A stretch of 64,000 nt of DNA from FEN-1297 sp963843605 (lineage in GTDB: Bacteria; Bacteroidota; Ignavibacteria; Ignavibacteriales; Ignavibacteriaceae), in assembly GCA_963843605.1 (NCBI GenBank), contig CAWJLA010000002.1:1-64000 (forward strand), read 5' to 3'. This document shows, piece after piece, positions 9,294 through 17,448 of this stretch (the stretch's first letter is position 1; each line of letters begins with the position of its first letter). The notes under the pieces were generated by a model that searched no databases, had not been told where the DNA came from, and was given only the letters and a program-made list of their open reading frames with translations. The translations under genes were made by a program, and so were the position numbers.

Positions 9294-9944
9294 TTATTTT
9301 AACAGGAGTATCTTTTTAGTTTTAATATTATTATCAAATTGCAATCTATAATAATAAATTCCACTTGCTAATGATTCTGCATTGAAATCAATAAAATGTT
9401 TCCCTTGTATCTGATTTCCTGAGACTAATCTTTTTATTAATTGCCCCAACGAATTATAGACAAATAATGAAACAAAACCATATTTGGGTATTGAGTAAGA
9501 AATTTTTGTAATTGGATTAAATGGATTTGGGAAAGCATCATAAAGTTGAAACTCCGCAATCGGCCTATCATAATTATTAGCAGCATTGATTGAATAATAA
9601 AACCAATGCGACTTAATAAATTGTATTTCTTCAAAAAGACAATCTCTATAAATATCAATTCTATAATTACCATCTGATAACCCAGCCACTGGAGCTACAA
9701 AATTATGATATCCATAACAAGTAGTAGCATCTTCAGCAGTATCTATTTGTGTTACGGTAATTATTGAGTCTACAACATTAACGGAACAATCAAGCATAAA
9801 TCCACATTGTTCCCAAGCATTATAATCCCAAACATAAACTGTATCATTAGATTTAACCACAACTATTGAATCTAATGTTAGAATTGGTTGAGCAAACATT
9901 GAAGTTGAAATACAAAGGAATAAAAATAATAAATATCGGTTCAT
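9294..9944 (-). CDS. T9SS-exported protein, small (cassette)
   Basis: Secreted protein of 216 residues. The signal peptide MNRYLLFLFLCISTSMF is cleaved after FAQ. Residues 20-125 form a short beta-rich domain with four cysteines (QCGFMLDCSVNV, TTCYGYHNF and YRDCLFEE), which could form disulfides outside the cell. From about residue 135 there is a complete T9SS type A domain, with AFPNPFNPITKISYSIP and the tail TKKILLLK just before the stop. GGGAG lies upstream of the ATG. It is the sole gene of its cassette, and the stop is 5 bp before attC L. The N-terminal domain is unrecognised. Confidence 0.82.
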   Translation of the reverse strand: MNRYLLFLFLCISTSMFAQPILTLDSIVVVKSNDTVYVWDYNAWEQCGFMLDCSVNVVDSIITVTQIDTAEDATTCYGYHNFVAPVAGLSDGNYRIDIYRDCLFEEIQFIKSHWFYYSINAANNYDRPIAEFQLYDAFPNPFNPITKISYSIPKYGFVSLFVYNSLGQLIKRLVSGNQIQGKHFIDFNAESLASGIYYYRLQFDNNIKTKKILLLK

Positions 9945-9974
9945 TTTTGTCTCCCTTTTATTATTTAAAAGAAC

Positions 9975-10164
9975 ACCTAACGCGGCGCGTTTAACCCGCC
10001 GCCCAAAACTACAATGTCAATTAGTATTGAACTGCCAATAATTTGAAAAGTGATTGCAATGTCCGATAACTTTGAACAACTTTGCCGAAACGTATGCACA
10101 ACGCCAAAGATATTTGAAATTCCCAAGCGCGATGTCGCGGTCGGCTTGAACTGCATTGTTATGC
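9975..10164 (-). repeat. attC site M (mismatched arms)
   Basis: 190 bp site ending cassette M. The left arm has the common form (gcgtttaaccc) but the right arm has the variant ggcttgaactgc typical of site K, so the outer stem pairs less well than in other sites. The right end gttatgcaccc matches the cassette opening TTATGCACC. Confidence 0.88.
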
Positions 10165-10605
10165 ACCCTCTCTTATTATTTTGGAGCAAACATTTTTTGT
10201 GATTCGTTTTTTGCTTTTTATGTTTATTCCATTGTGCAAAACCATTAAATACATTCTTTAAATTTTATCAGCTGTTTATTGTCTCAGAAATTAGTTTTCC
10301 TTCCTTCTCTAAATCTGTTGATATCTTTATAACTATTCCTTCTTTAAATCATTCGATGACAAATACATTTTCTTCTTTATCGTCATCTTGATGATAACTA
10401 ACAAATCTGGATTTGATTTCTTATTAATTAAAGATTATAAATGTACTCTTTGTTTATCACTTTCATTTTTTGCTTGAAATGCATTATCCCATCATTTCTA
10501 TTTTCATTATAAATTCTGACTAAAATATTTCTAATACTTTCATTCTTTCCAAGCATCATTCGTATTTTTATTTTTCTTCCTTTGTGTTCCCTTGCTCCCT
10601 CAGGT
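10165..10605 (-). other. Cassette M: no gene seen (non-coding cassette family 1)
   Basis: 441 bp, closely similar to 536-973 from end to end (shared gtttattccattgtgcaaaa and tacattctttaaattttatc) with scattered substitutions and small indels. Neither strand has a frame conserved between the two. The copies sit 10 kb apart in the array, so this is cassette duplication followed by drift, not local tandem duplication. Confidence 0.6.
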
Positions 10606-10795
10606 GCATAACGCGGCGCGTTTTACCCGCCGCCCAAAACAAGAATGCCAATTAGAATTGATCTGCCGATAATCTGAAAAGTGATTGCAAGGTCCGATAA
10701 CTTTGAACAAGTTCGCCGAAACGGAGCGCAATGCTAAAGATATTTGAAAAACCCGGAGGCGATGTCGCGGTCGGGTACAAACGCATGGTTAGGGC
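10606..10795 (-). repeat. attC site N
   Basis: 190 bp site ending cassette N. It is nearly identical to site E, including gcaatgctaaagatatttg and acccggaggcgatg, although the two cassettes carry unrelated genes. Confidence 0.9.
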
Positions 10796-10798
10796 TTT

Positions 10799-11485
10799 TC
10801 ACATCTTGGTCCCTACTCCACAAATCCATCCTTGTTTAATATTCATTTTAACATTTCGATATCCATTATTTTGGAATGTATGCATAAATTCTTCCTTGGT
10901 TTGATATTGCATAAAGTCAGTTGTATTAGAGAATTTAGACCACATATTAAGGGCTTTTTCATTCTCAGAATTCTTATGTTCTTCTGATACAATTAATAAT
11001 TTTCCCTTGGGTTTCAATACTCTTAATACCTCTTTCATATCATTATCTAAATCAGGCCAAAAAAAGTATGTTTCAATTGCAGTAATTATGCCAAAGAAAT
11101 TATCGGGAAAGGGAAGTTTAGAGACACTTGCTTTTTAAATTTCTACTTTACCCGAATGAATATAATCTCTATTTAATTTGGATGATGATTTAACAGATGC
11201 ATTGGAAAAATCTATTCTATATACTTTCCCTATTCTTACTACCTTAGCCAATTTATTTACTGTTTTCCACCTCCACATCCTATATCTAATATTATATCAT
11301 CTTCCATTATATCTAAATATGATAATGTCCAATTTGTTAATTTATTATGACTAATATTCTATAAATCTTGTTATTAAAGAGCCAATGGTCCCGGTTGGTT
11401 TCTTAGCTTGTGAAATAAATTTTGCTAATATGTTCAATTCAGTTAATCCTTAGTTAAAAGTTACTCAGATATTCGATTTGTTCAT
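10799..11485 (-). pseudogene. SAM-dependent methyltransferase, decayed (cassette)
   Basis: The last 79 codons are open (10799-11038, from MKEVLRVLKPKGKLLIVSEE) and are the C-terminal third of a class I methyltransferase. Upstream, in changing frames, the rest is legible: SQAKKPTGTIGSLITRFIE, SYLDIMEDDIILDIGCGGG (SAM motif I), KVYRIDFSNASVKSSSKLN and VSKLPFPDNFFGIITAIET. An in-frame stop follows GKVEI, and single-base shifts occur near 11265 and 11365. The gene once started near 11485 (EQIEYLSNF). The 79-codon piece lacks the SAM-binding half and is not expected to work alone. Confidence 0.75.
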
Positions 11486-11530
11486 TTTTTAGATTTTAAT
11501 TATATAAAATATCTAATTACAACCCCAAAT

Positions 11531-11719
11531 GCCTAACGCGGCGCAGTTAAGCCGCCGCCCAAAACAACAATTTTAATTTGTGTTGATCTGCCAATAATCT
11601 GAGAAATGATTTCAATGTCCGATAACTTTAAACAACTTTACCGAAACGTAGCACTTCGCCGAAGATTTTTGAAAACCCCGAGCGCGATGTAGCGGTCGGC
11701 TTCAACCGCATGGTTATGC
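11531..11719 (-). repeat. attC site O
   Basis: 189 bp site ending cassette O. It has the variant left arm gcagttaagcc as in site K. Its right arm is ggcttcaaccgc, partly compensated. The right end gttatgcgcag matches the cassette opening TTATGCGCA. Confidence 0.9.
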
Positions 11720-11727
11720 GCAGTTTT

Positions 11728-12258
11728 TTAATCTAATAATAGCCCATACTTCTTTAATGTATTGTATATTCTTTGATCATTTCTAAAATCCGGTCTTGTA
11801 CTATCTATAGATTTATTTATTACAAAGATATATGATTTTTTTTCGATATTAATTGGGGCGTCAATATAAGGGAATACTGGAACAATGGAAGAAAATAAAA
11901 ACCAAAAAGCACCAACGTATATCCTATCTTGATCTACTTTTACAACAAATGGAATTCCAAAAACCGAAGTATTATTTTCACATATTTTCTGTATTATTTT
12001 AGCTTTGCTGGAATCAATTTCAAAAGAATGTTCACTCCATTTATAATAAATTATATCTTTATAAGTGAGAAATGGCTTTTCAGTTAGTTTTAGATCATAA
12101 ATATTTGAATTAGAAATTTGGTTAACAGTAATTTGGGTATCTTTTAAGAAGTAAAAATTCAATCCACTTTCAAGTGAACTTTCTGTAATATTATTTTCTG
12201 AACAAGAATAGAAGATAATAGAAAATAATATCATACAAGTAATATGAATCATTTTCAT
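11728..12258 (-). CDS. Lipoprotein of unknown function (cassette)
   Basis: Protein of 176 residues beginning MKMIHITCMILFSIIFYSC. The lipobox-like FYSC at residues 16-19 predicts a lipid-anchored protein, with SENNITESS after the cysteine as the flexible linker. The start was chosen because GGAGG lies 5 bases upstream. Longer frames read back into attC P. The mature part has no family I recognise. It contains a hydrophobic stretch (GAFWFLFSSIVPVFPYI at about residues 120-136) and a C-terminus FRNDQRIYNTLKKYGLLLD. It is the only gene of the cassette and stops 9 bp before the attC. Confidence 0.78.
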   Translation of the reverse strand: MKMIHITCMILFSIIFYSCSENNITESSLESGLNFYFLKDTQITVNQISNSNIYDLKLTEKPFLTYKDIIYYKWSEHSFEIDSSKAKIIQKICENNTSVFGIPFVVKVDQDRIYVGAFWFLFSSIVPVFPYIDAPINIEKKSYIFVINKSIDSTRPDFRNDQRIYNTLKKYGLLLD

Positions 12259-12281
12259 AATAACCTCCATTTTTATTTTGC

Positions 12282-12471
12282 GCATAACGCGGCGCGTTTT
12301 ACCCGCCGCCCAAAACAGCAATGCCAATTAGAATTGATCTGCCGATAATCTGAAAAGTGATTGCAAGGTCCGATAACTTTGAACAAGTTCGCCGAAACGG
12401 AGCAACACTGCCGAAAGATATTTGAAATGCCGAACGCGATGTCGCGGTCGGGTACAAACGCATGGTTATAC
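12282..12471 (-). repeat. attC site P
   Basis: 190 bp site ending cassette P. The right end gttatactgctt matches the cassette opening TTATACTGGT over eight bases. Confidence 0.9.
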
Positions 12472-13091
12472 TGCTTTCTACATTTAATTGATTTTCATCA
12501 TATTAATATTGACATTTGCTTTCCAAAGTCTATAAAGAAGTAAATATTATATATTACTCGGTTCATAATTTATCCACGAATCATTGAAAACACTTTTCTT
12601 CAGTATTTCCCTAGCTCAATCTAATATTTCTTGAAATATCATTCCTTAAAGCCTATTTCGAACAAGATCGCCAATACTTTTCATCATAATCATACGTTTC
12701 CTTAATATAATTGAATATCGAAGCTATTCGTTTGTACGTTAATAATTTGTGGTTATTGTAGTATATTAAATATATAAGCTTTAAATAATTTTTAATCAAC
12801 TTATAACTACCGATAACAGCCCATTATTATAATACTATTAGCAGATGGTCAACAATTATAATCTTCATATATTTCACGGATAAATCATTTTGTCTATAAA
12901 GTATATTCTCCATAGTCAAAGAATAAATGATAAGATAATATTGTCCAACTTTTAGCCCGGGTAATATATGACAGAGAAATACACTTTAACTTATGAATAT
13001 ATATCGATTATGATATTCTTATTCATCTTTTGGTAGTTCACCATATTTTTAACTATAATCTTCTATAATTATTATTCGTATTTTATTACCA
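12472..13091 (-). pseudogene. Cassette P: no intact gene, probable remnant
   Basis: 620 bp with stops in all frames. On the minus strand the part nearest the attC gives short readable phrases: KSIGDLVRNRL near 12650, then AREILKKSVFNDSWINYEPS near 12590-12550, in the place where a cassette gene would end. The rest is very AT-rich and shows no conserved phrase. It may be a heavily decayed gene. I found no similarity to the two non-coding cassette families. Confidence 0.3.
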
Positions 13092-13280
13092 GTATAACGC
13101 GGCGCGTTTTACCCGCCGCCCAAAACAAGAACGCCAATTAGAATTGAACTGCCAATAATCTGAAAAGTGATTGCAAGGTCCGATAACTTTGAACAAGTTC
13201 GCCGAAACGGAGCAATATTGCCGAAGACTTTTGAAATGCCGAACGCGATGTCGCGGTCGGGTACAAACGCATGGTTAGGC
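13092..13280 (-). repeat. attC site Q
   Basis: 189 bp site ending cassette Q. The right end gttaggcacgct is the same as in site H, matching that both cassettes belong to non-coding family 2. Confidence 0.9.
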
Positions 13281-13657
13281 ACGCTATTTTATTCTTTGGA
13301 TTTTATTGTCTAGAATAACCATATTTTCTTTTTTATTCCTTCAAACATTTTGTGATTTCTCATAATCATTTCAGCTTCTCATCATATGTTTATCTGTCGT
13401 GCAAATCAACCATCTCCATCCTTTTTATCTCGGCAGAATTTCTATTGTTGGGTTGTCTTTCTCTTCTACTCTTTTGACCTATTTATATCTTTGTAATTTT
13501 CCCTTGCCGAAAACATTCGATAACAAATCTATTTTTTTTATTTTTGGCGTTAACAAATCCATCGAGTCTCTATTTCTTACAAAGATTGATAAATAAAACA
13601 AAAAATAATAATTCGTTCTTTCTTTCTCTTCCTCTGCGGTTTCTTGCAACCGCAAGT
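13281..13657 (-). other. Cassette Q: no gene seen (non-coding cassette family 2)
   Basis: 377 bp, the closest relative of cassette H (6205-6585), with long identical runs such as ccatcctttttatctcggca. It ends (cassette start on the minus strand) with the hairpin CTTGC-GGTT-GCAAG and a purine-rich leader GAAACCGCAGAGGAAGAGAA. No protein gene on the minus strand. Confidence 0.6.
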
Positions 13658-13846
13658 GCCTAACGCGGCGCGTTTTACCCGCCGCCCAAAACAACAATGC
13701 CAATTAGAATTGAACTGCCAATAATCTGAAAAGTGATTGCAAGGTCCGATAACTTTGAACAAGTTCGCCGAAACGGAAAAACACTGCCAATAATTTTTGA
13801 AATGCCGAACGCGATGTCGCGGTCGGGTAGAAACGCATGGTTAGCT
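13658..13846 (-). repeat. attC site R
   Basis: 189 bp site ending cassette R. The right end gttagctgctt is an exact partner of the cassette opening TTAGCTGCTT. Confidence 0.92.
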
Positions 13847-13966
13847 GCTTTTTTCTCTTCTTAATTTTCAACAATCAACGAAAGAAAATTTGACACAAAT
13901 TGTTTCATAATATTCTTTGTAAAAGCCAATATAGGGGCATCTATTCCATGCCCTTAACTTTTTCTT

Positions 13967-14338
13967 TCATATAACTATCTTCCCAAATGGCACTAACGCT
14001 AAGTTAGCTAGTTTCATATGTTGCTTCGCAAATGGTATACCTATAATCGTAATTGCGCATAGGATTGCAAACACAACATGTGTCAAAGCGATCCATATCC
14101 CCCCGATAAATATCCAGATTATGTTCATAATAGTAGAGACACATCCAGAAGCTTTTTCTGTATTTTTTATTTCTTTACCAAATGGCAACAATGCTAAGAA
14201 TGAAATTTTTATACACTGAATCCCAAAAGGAATACCAATTATAGTGATGCAAAGTAAAAGTCCAGAGATAAGATATTCAAAGAAGAGTATAATACCTCCA
14301 CCCAATATAATCCAAAGAATATTTCCTAAAAGACTCAT
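13967..14338 (-). CDS. yccF: YccF-family inner membrane protein (cassette)
   Basis: Integral membrane protein of 123 residues made of two YccF repeats. Each contains a long hydrophobic helix followed by the signature IIGIPFGIQCIKISFLALLP (residues about 35-54) or IIGIPFAKQHMKLANLALVP (about 97-116), with PFGK after it. The family (DUF307/YccF) is a short conserved inner-membrane protein of unknown function. Length is normal and the frame intact. GAGGAG precedes the ATG. It is the second cassette from the integrase, and 120 bp of untranslated sequence separate its stop from attC R. Confidence 0.9.
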   Translation of the reverse strand: MSLLGNILWIILGGGIILFFEYLISGLLLCITIIGIPFGIQCIKISFLALLPFGKEIKNTEKASGCVSTIMNIIWIFIGGIWIALTHVVFAILCAITIIGIPFAKQHMKLANLALVPFGKIVI

Positions 14339-14360
14339 TTATTCTCCTCTTTCTTTAAGC

Positions 14361-14547
14361 AGCTAACGCGGCGCGTTTTACCCGCCGCCCAAAACAACAA
14401 CGCCAATTAGAATTGATCTGCCAATAAACTAAAATGTGATTGCAAGGTCCGATAACTTTGACAAGTTTACCGAAACGGAACAATTCTGCCAAAACATTTG
14501 AAATGCCGAACGCGATGTCGCGGTCGGGTAGAAACGCATGGTTATAT
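14361..14547 (-). repeat. attC site S (first cassette)
   Basis: 187 bp site closing the integrase-proximal cassette. Its inverse core (gttatatgc on the plus strand) is a near match to GTTATAAGC at 16740, where that cassette begins. This marks the attI-side junction. Confidence 0.9.
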
Positions 14548-14551
14548 GCGC

Positions 14552-16720
14552 TTATTTTAATATTACAAATTTCTTTACTGTTGAATATTTACCCCATGTT
14601 ACTTTGTAAAAGTAAACCCCGCTCGAGAAATTTGAGCCATTAAAATTTATTTCATGCATTCCCGGTTTCATAAATTTGTTTAATAACGTGTATATTTTTC
14701 TTCCCAATATGTCATAGATAAATAACGATACATTTCCACTTTTAGGGATAGAAAATCTTATGGTTGTTTCCGGATTAAAAGGATTTGGATAATTTTGATA
14801 AAGTATAAAATTATTTAATACAATATTGTTGGTGGACTTCGCGCTAGTAATTTTATCTAAAGACAATTTGAATATACGACCGTTGCCTCCTACTGCCCAG
14901 ACTGCAGAATCTCTTACTACAGACATTGCAGTGGGATATAAATTGGATATGCCTTTTGCCCCGTATTCTCTATTCCATGTTATTCCGCCATCTTTGGTAA
15001 AATACAAATAGGAACCGGTATTCAGCCAACCAATAGATTCGTTGTAGAAATATAAAATTGATGTCCAGTGTGCAATAGATTTTAGGGACTCATTTATTTC
15101 TATCCAAGTATTTCCACCATCGCTAGTCTTAAACAACGAACTATCGATTCCGTAACCGGTATTTTCATTTAAAAATTTCATGGAAGTAAAATGATGATCC
15201 ATCAATGTCCATGTTGATCCGTTGTCCTGCGTAACATAATTAGGTTCGGTAACGGCATTTGTTCCCAATATTATCCATTTGTTATTCGTTATTTTTACAA
15301 ATTGTCTTAAAAATTGCACGTAAAATTCAGAAGAAAAAGACCAGTTTAATCCGCTGTCGTAGGTTTGGTATACTCTCCTTCCTGCCAACAATACAATATG
15401 TTGGTTATTGAACAAATAAATATCTCTAATTTGTTCGTCGTTGTTCAGCGCTACATCAAGTACATTTTTCCAAGATTTAAAATTATCGTCGGATACATAT
15501 AACCTTGTTCCGCTTGCAGCCCAAACCGTGTCGTTTTTTTCTTTTAATATCGAGATATAACCTGAATCCGGAGAAGACAGATTATTCCATGTTTGCCCGC
15601 CGTCTGAAGTCGACATTAAAATCGAAGCACTATTTGAAGAATTCTTATACTGCTGCCCATATATATATCCTATTTTTGAATTTATAAACTGTACTCCTTT
15701 TAATGATGCATAATAAAAATCAATCCCACTATTGATACTTTTCCAGCTTTCTCCGAAATCACTGCTTTTTAGGATATTTCCCTCTGTTCCAACTGCATAT
15801 ATTTGCGATTGATTGCGAAAAAAACTTGTTAAAATACTTTCGGGAGAAGGTGTATTAATAGCATTTTTAGTATTCCAGTTTAATCCACCATCTGTAGTTT
15901 TAGCAAAATAAGAATTACTAATTGCAATTCCGTTTTGCTCATCCGAAAAGCTTATTTGTGAAAATTCATAAGGGTAAGATAGAGTATCCCACGTTTTACA
16001 CGAATCGTTTGTTTTAAGAAATATTCCCCCTTGTTTAAGATTATGAACTGACATATACCCGTTTTCATTGTTCAAAAAGAAAATAGATGAAAACTTAGTA
16101 CTTCCGCTATCAATTTTTATCCATGTTTGTCCCCCGTCATTTGTTTTAAATAATGCGCCGGAAGCGTAAGCTTCAACATCCAAATTAGGAAAGTAGTAAT
16201 CTCCGGTTAATAAAAATCCGTCATCATTATTTAAGAACAAAATATCATTTTGAGACCATCTTTGCTCTGTGGGTATTTTCTGCCAGGTAATTCCTCCATT
16301 ATCTGTTTTCAATATTAGGCTATCGCTTGCCATAATCCAGCCGTGGTCATCATCAATAAACTGAATTTTCAATAAATTTATATCTGTGCTTGATTTCTGA
16401 GTGCCCCAAGTATTTCCACCATCTGGAGAAAATAAAATCAAACCGTCTTGACCTATCACCCATATCTTATCATTTTTAATTTCTAAATCATATAAGTCCT
16501 CAGTTCTATTTATTTCTTCTATATCCCATGTTTTGAAATCGTCCGTTGAAGTTATCATTGTTCCGTATTCACCAACCGCCCAAATCTTATTATTTGCATC
16601 AACCTTAATATTATATAGGTTGAATCCGGTAGGTAAAGGATTAACAAATTGCCACCTATTTTGGGGAAAGGCGATATTCAAATACAAAATAAATAAATAG
16701 ATAATATTTCTTATTTTCAT
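14552..16720 (-). CDS. T9SS-exported YCF48/BNR beta-propeller protein (first cassette)
   Basis: Secreted protein of 722 residues. A signal peptide opens MKIRNIIYLFILYLNIAF and is cleaved after PQ. Residues 20-630 hold about a dozen repeats of the type TSDGGxTW (for example TDNGGITWQKIPTE, TNDGGQTWIKIDSG, TTDGGLNWNTKNA), the Asp-box signature of YCF48/HCF136-like and BNR propellers. From about residue 640 a complete T9SS type A domain follows (NYPNPFNPETTIRFSIP, tail TVKKFVILK). GGAGG is 7 bases before the start. At 2.2 kb this is a large cassette, placed first after attI where expression from a cassette promoter should be strongest. Confidence 0.9.
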   Translation of the reverse strand: MKIRNIIYLFILYLNIAFPQNRWQFVNPLPTGFNLYNIKVDANNKIWAVGEYGTMITSTDDFKTWDIEEINRTEDLYDLEIKNDKIWVIGQDGLILFSPDGGNTWGTQKSSTDINLLKIQFIDDDHGWIMASDSLILKTDNGGITWQKIPTEQRWSQNDILFLNNDDGFLLTGDYYFPNLDVEAYASGALFKTNDGGQTWIKIDSGSTKFSSIFFLNNENGYMSVHNLKQGGIFLKTNDSCKTWDTLSYPYEFSQISFSDEQNGIAISNSYFAKTTDGGLNWNTKNAINTPSPESILTSFFRNQSQIYAVGTEGNILKSSDFGESWKSINSGIDFYYASLKGVQFINSKIGYIYGQQYKNSSNSASILMSTSDGGQTWNNLSSPDSGYISILKEKNDTVWAASGTRLYVSDDNFKSWKNVLDVALNNDEQIRDIYLFNNQHIVLLAGRRVYQTYDSGLNWSFSSEFYVQFLRQFVKITNNKWIILGTNAVTEPNYVTQDNGSTWTLMDHHFTSMKFLNENTGYGIDSSLFKTSDGGNTWIEINESLKSIAHWTSILYFYNESIGWLNTGSYLYFTKDGGITWNREYGAKGISNLYPTAMSVVRDSAVWAVGGNGRIFKLSLDKITSAKSTNNIVLNNFILYQNYPNPFNPETTIRFSIPKSGNVSLFIYDILGRKIYTLLNKFMKPGMHEINFNGSNFSSGVYFYKVTWGKYSTVKKFVILK

Positions 16721-16733
16721 TATATCCTCCAGC

Positions 16734-16740
16734 TTATAAC
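16734..16740 (-). other. attI-like junction, start of the first cassette
   Basis: On the minus strand GTTATAAGC begins at 16740, 20 bp before the first cassette's start codon. It pairs with the inverse core of attC S, and no attC lies to its right, so recombination here would join attI to cassette one. The attI body should extend rightward toward 17025. The exact limits cannot be set from one sequence. Confidence 0.6.
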
Positions 16741-16787
16741 ATACTGATTAGCTGCCTGTTAAATTTATTTTTTATTTTCTAAAGTAA

Positions 16788-16795
16788 CAAACTTA
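16788..16795 (-). promoter_or_regulatory. Candidate cassette promoter -7 box
   Basis: TAAGTTTG on the minus strand, 47 bp before the attI junction, fits the TAnnTTTG element of Bacteroidota promoters. I see no good -33 TTTG at normal spacing, so this is a weak candidate for the promoter driving the first cassette. Confidence 0.25.
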
Positions 16796-16921
16796 TTTCT
16801 ATTATCAGAAAATAATATTCCTTTTTTCTTATATCAGAAATATGATCTTTCTAAATGTAGAAACTTTTACCCTTCCCATTAATTATCTGTATTTTATTGT
16901 TTCCTCTCATTATCTTTTCAC

Positions 16922-16963
16922 TTTGCTCCTTGCCCTTTGCCCTTTGCTCCTTGCCCTTTGCTC
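16922..16963. repeat. Two tandem 21-bp repeats next to attI
   Basis: The unit tttgctccttgccctttgcc (21 bp with the next base) occurs twice in a row, differing in one position, and is itself built of ccctttg and ctccttg words. It lies between the 112-codon gene and the attI junction, in a stretch of about 290 bp (16741-17025) that holds no gene. Confidence 0.7.
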
Positions 16964-17025
16964 CTCCAACCACCCCTTCTACCACAAATATTTTAACTCT
17001 CCATCTGCTAAGTGTATTTCAACCC

Positions 17026-17364
17026 TCAATCCTTTTTTATTCTGTCCGTTATACCAAGTGCCCTTACCTTACCGTATTTTATTATCCAGACTTTCTTTTC
17101 GTGATCCCATTTGCCGCCGGCTTCTTTTATTAGTTCTCTTAGTCCCGTCTCGTAATACGAGATCCGGATCGCAACTTCTTTTTCATTTCTCTTTTTATGA
17201 TTCCATAAACCCCGGTCTATTATTATCTCAACGGATTTATATTTTATTTTCTTTTCGGCATCATACCGGTACCGGACACAAATAAGATCATCCCCGTATT
17301 TTTCCATTAATTTTTTAGTGCCCGGCTTTCCGGCTGGAATCCGCCTGGATAAACCAACATGCAT
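17026..17364 (-). CDS. Small basic conserved protein between intI and attI
   Basis: Protein of 112 residues starting MHVGLSRRIPAGKPGTKKLM, with GGGGGG and AAG just before the ATG. It is soluble, basic and without a signal peptide. The core YGDDLICVRYRYDAEKKIKY and the C-terminal WDHEKKVWIIKYGKVRALGI suggest a compact alpha/beta protein. From memory, similar small proteins opening with SRRIPAGKPGTK occur beside integrases and transposases in several phyla. I cannot confirm this here. It lies 84 bp downstream of intI in the same direction, so it is probably co-transcribed, and it sits between the integrase and the array, which suggests a role tied to the integron. Function unknown. Confidence 0.75.
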   Translation of the reverse strand: MHVGLSRRIPAGKPGTKKLMEKYGDDLICVRYRYDAEKKIKYKSVEIIIDRGLWNHKKRNEKEVAIRISYYETGLRELIKEAGGKWDHEKKVWIIKYGKVRALGITDRIKKD

Positions 17365-17448
17365 AAAACTTCCCCCCTTTTTGCCGCTCTATTGATTTTA
17401 TTAATTCTTTTACATTATCCCCTCGTTTTTTCTCCTCAACTTTGCTTA

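Noticed and set aside
346..14547. Regular repeats with different spacers, as in a CRISPR array
   Set aside because: Repeats are 187-191 bp, not 23-50 bp, and the intervals are 350-2200 bp with genes. The ends have integron core sequences and no cas gene is present.
16842..17285. Plus-strand frame of 147 codons overlapping the 112-codon gene
   Set aside because: It runs antisense to a gene with a strong ribosome binding site, and its first half is the 21-bp tandem repeat translated.
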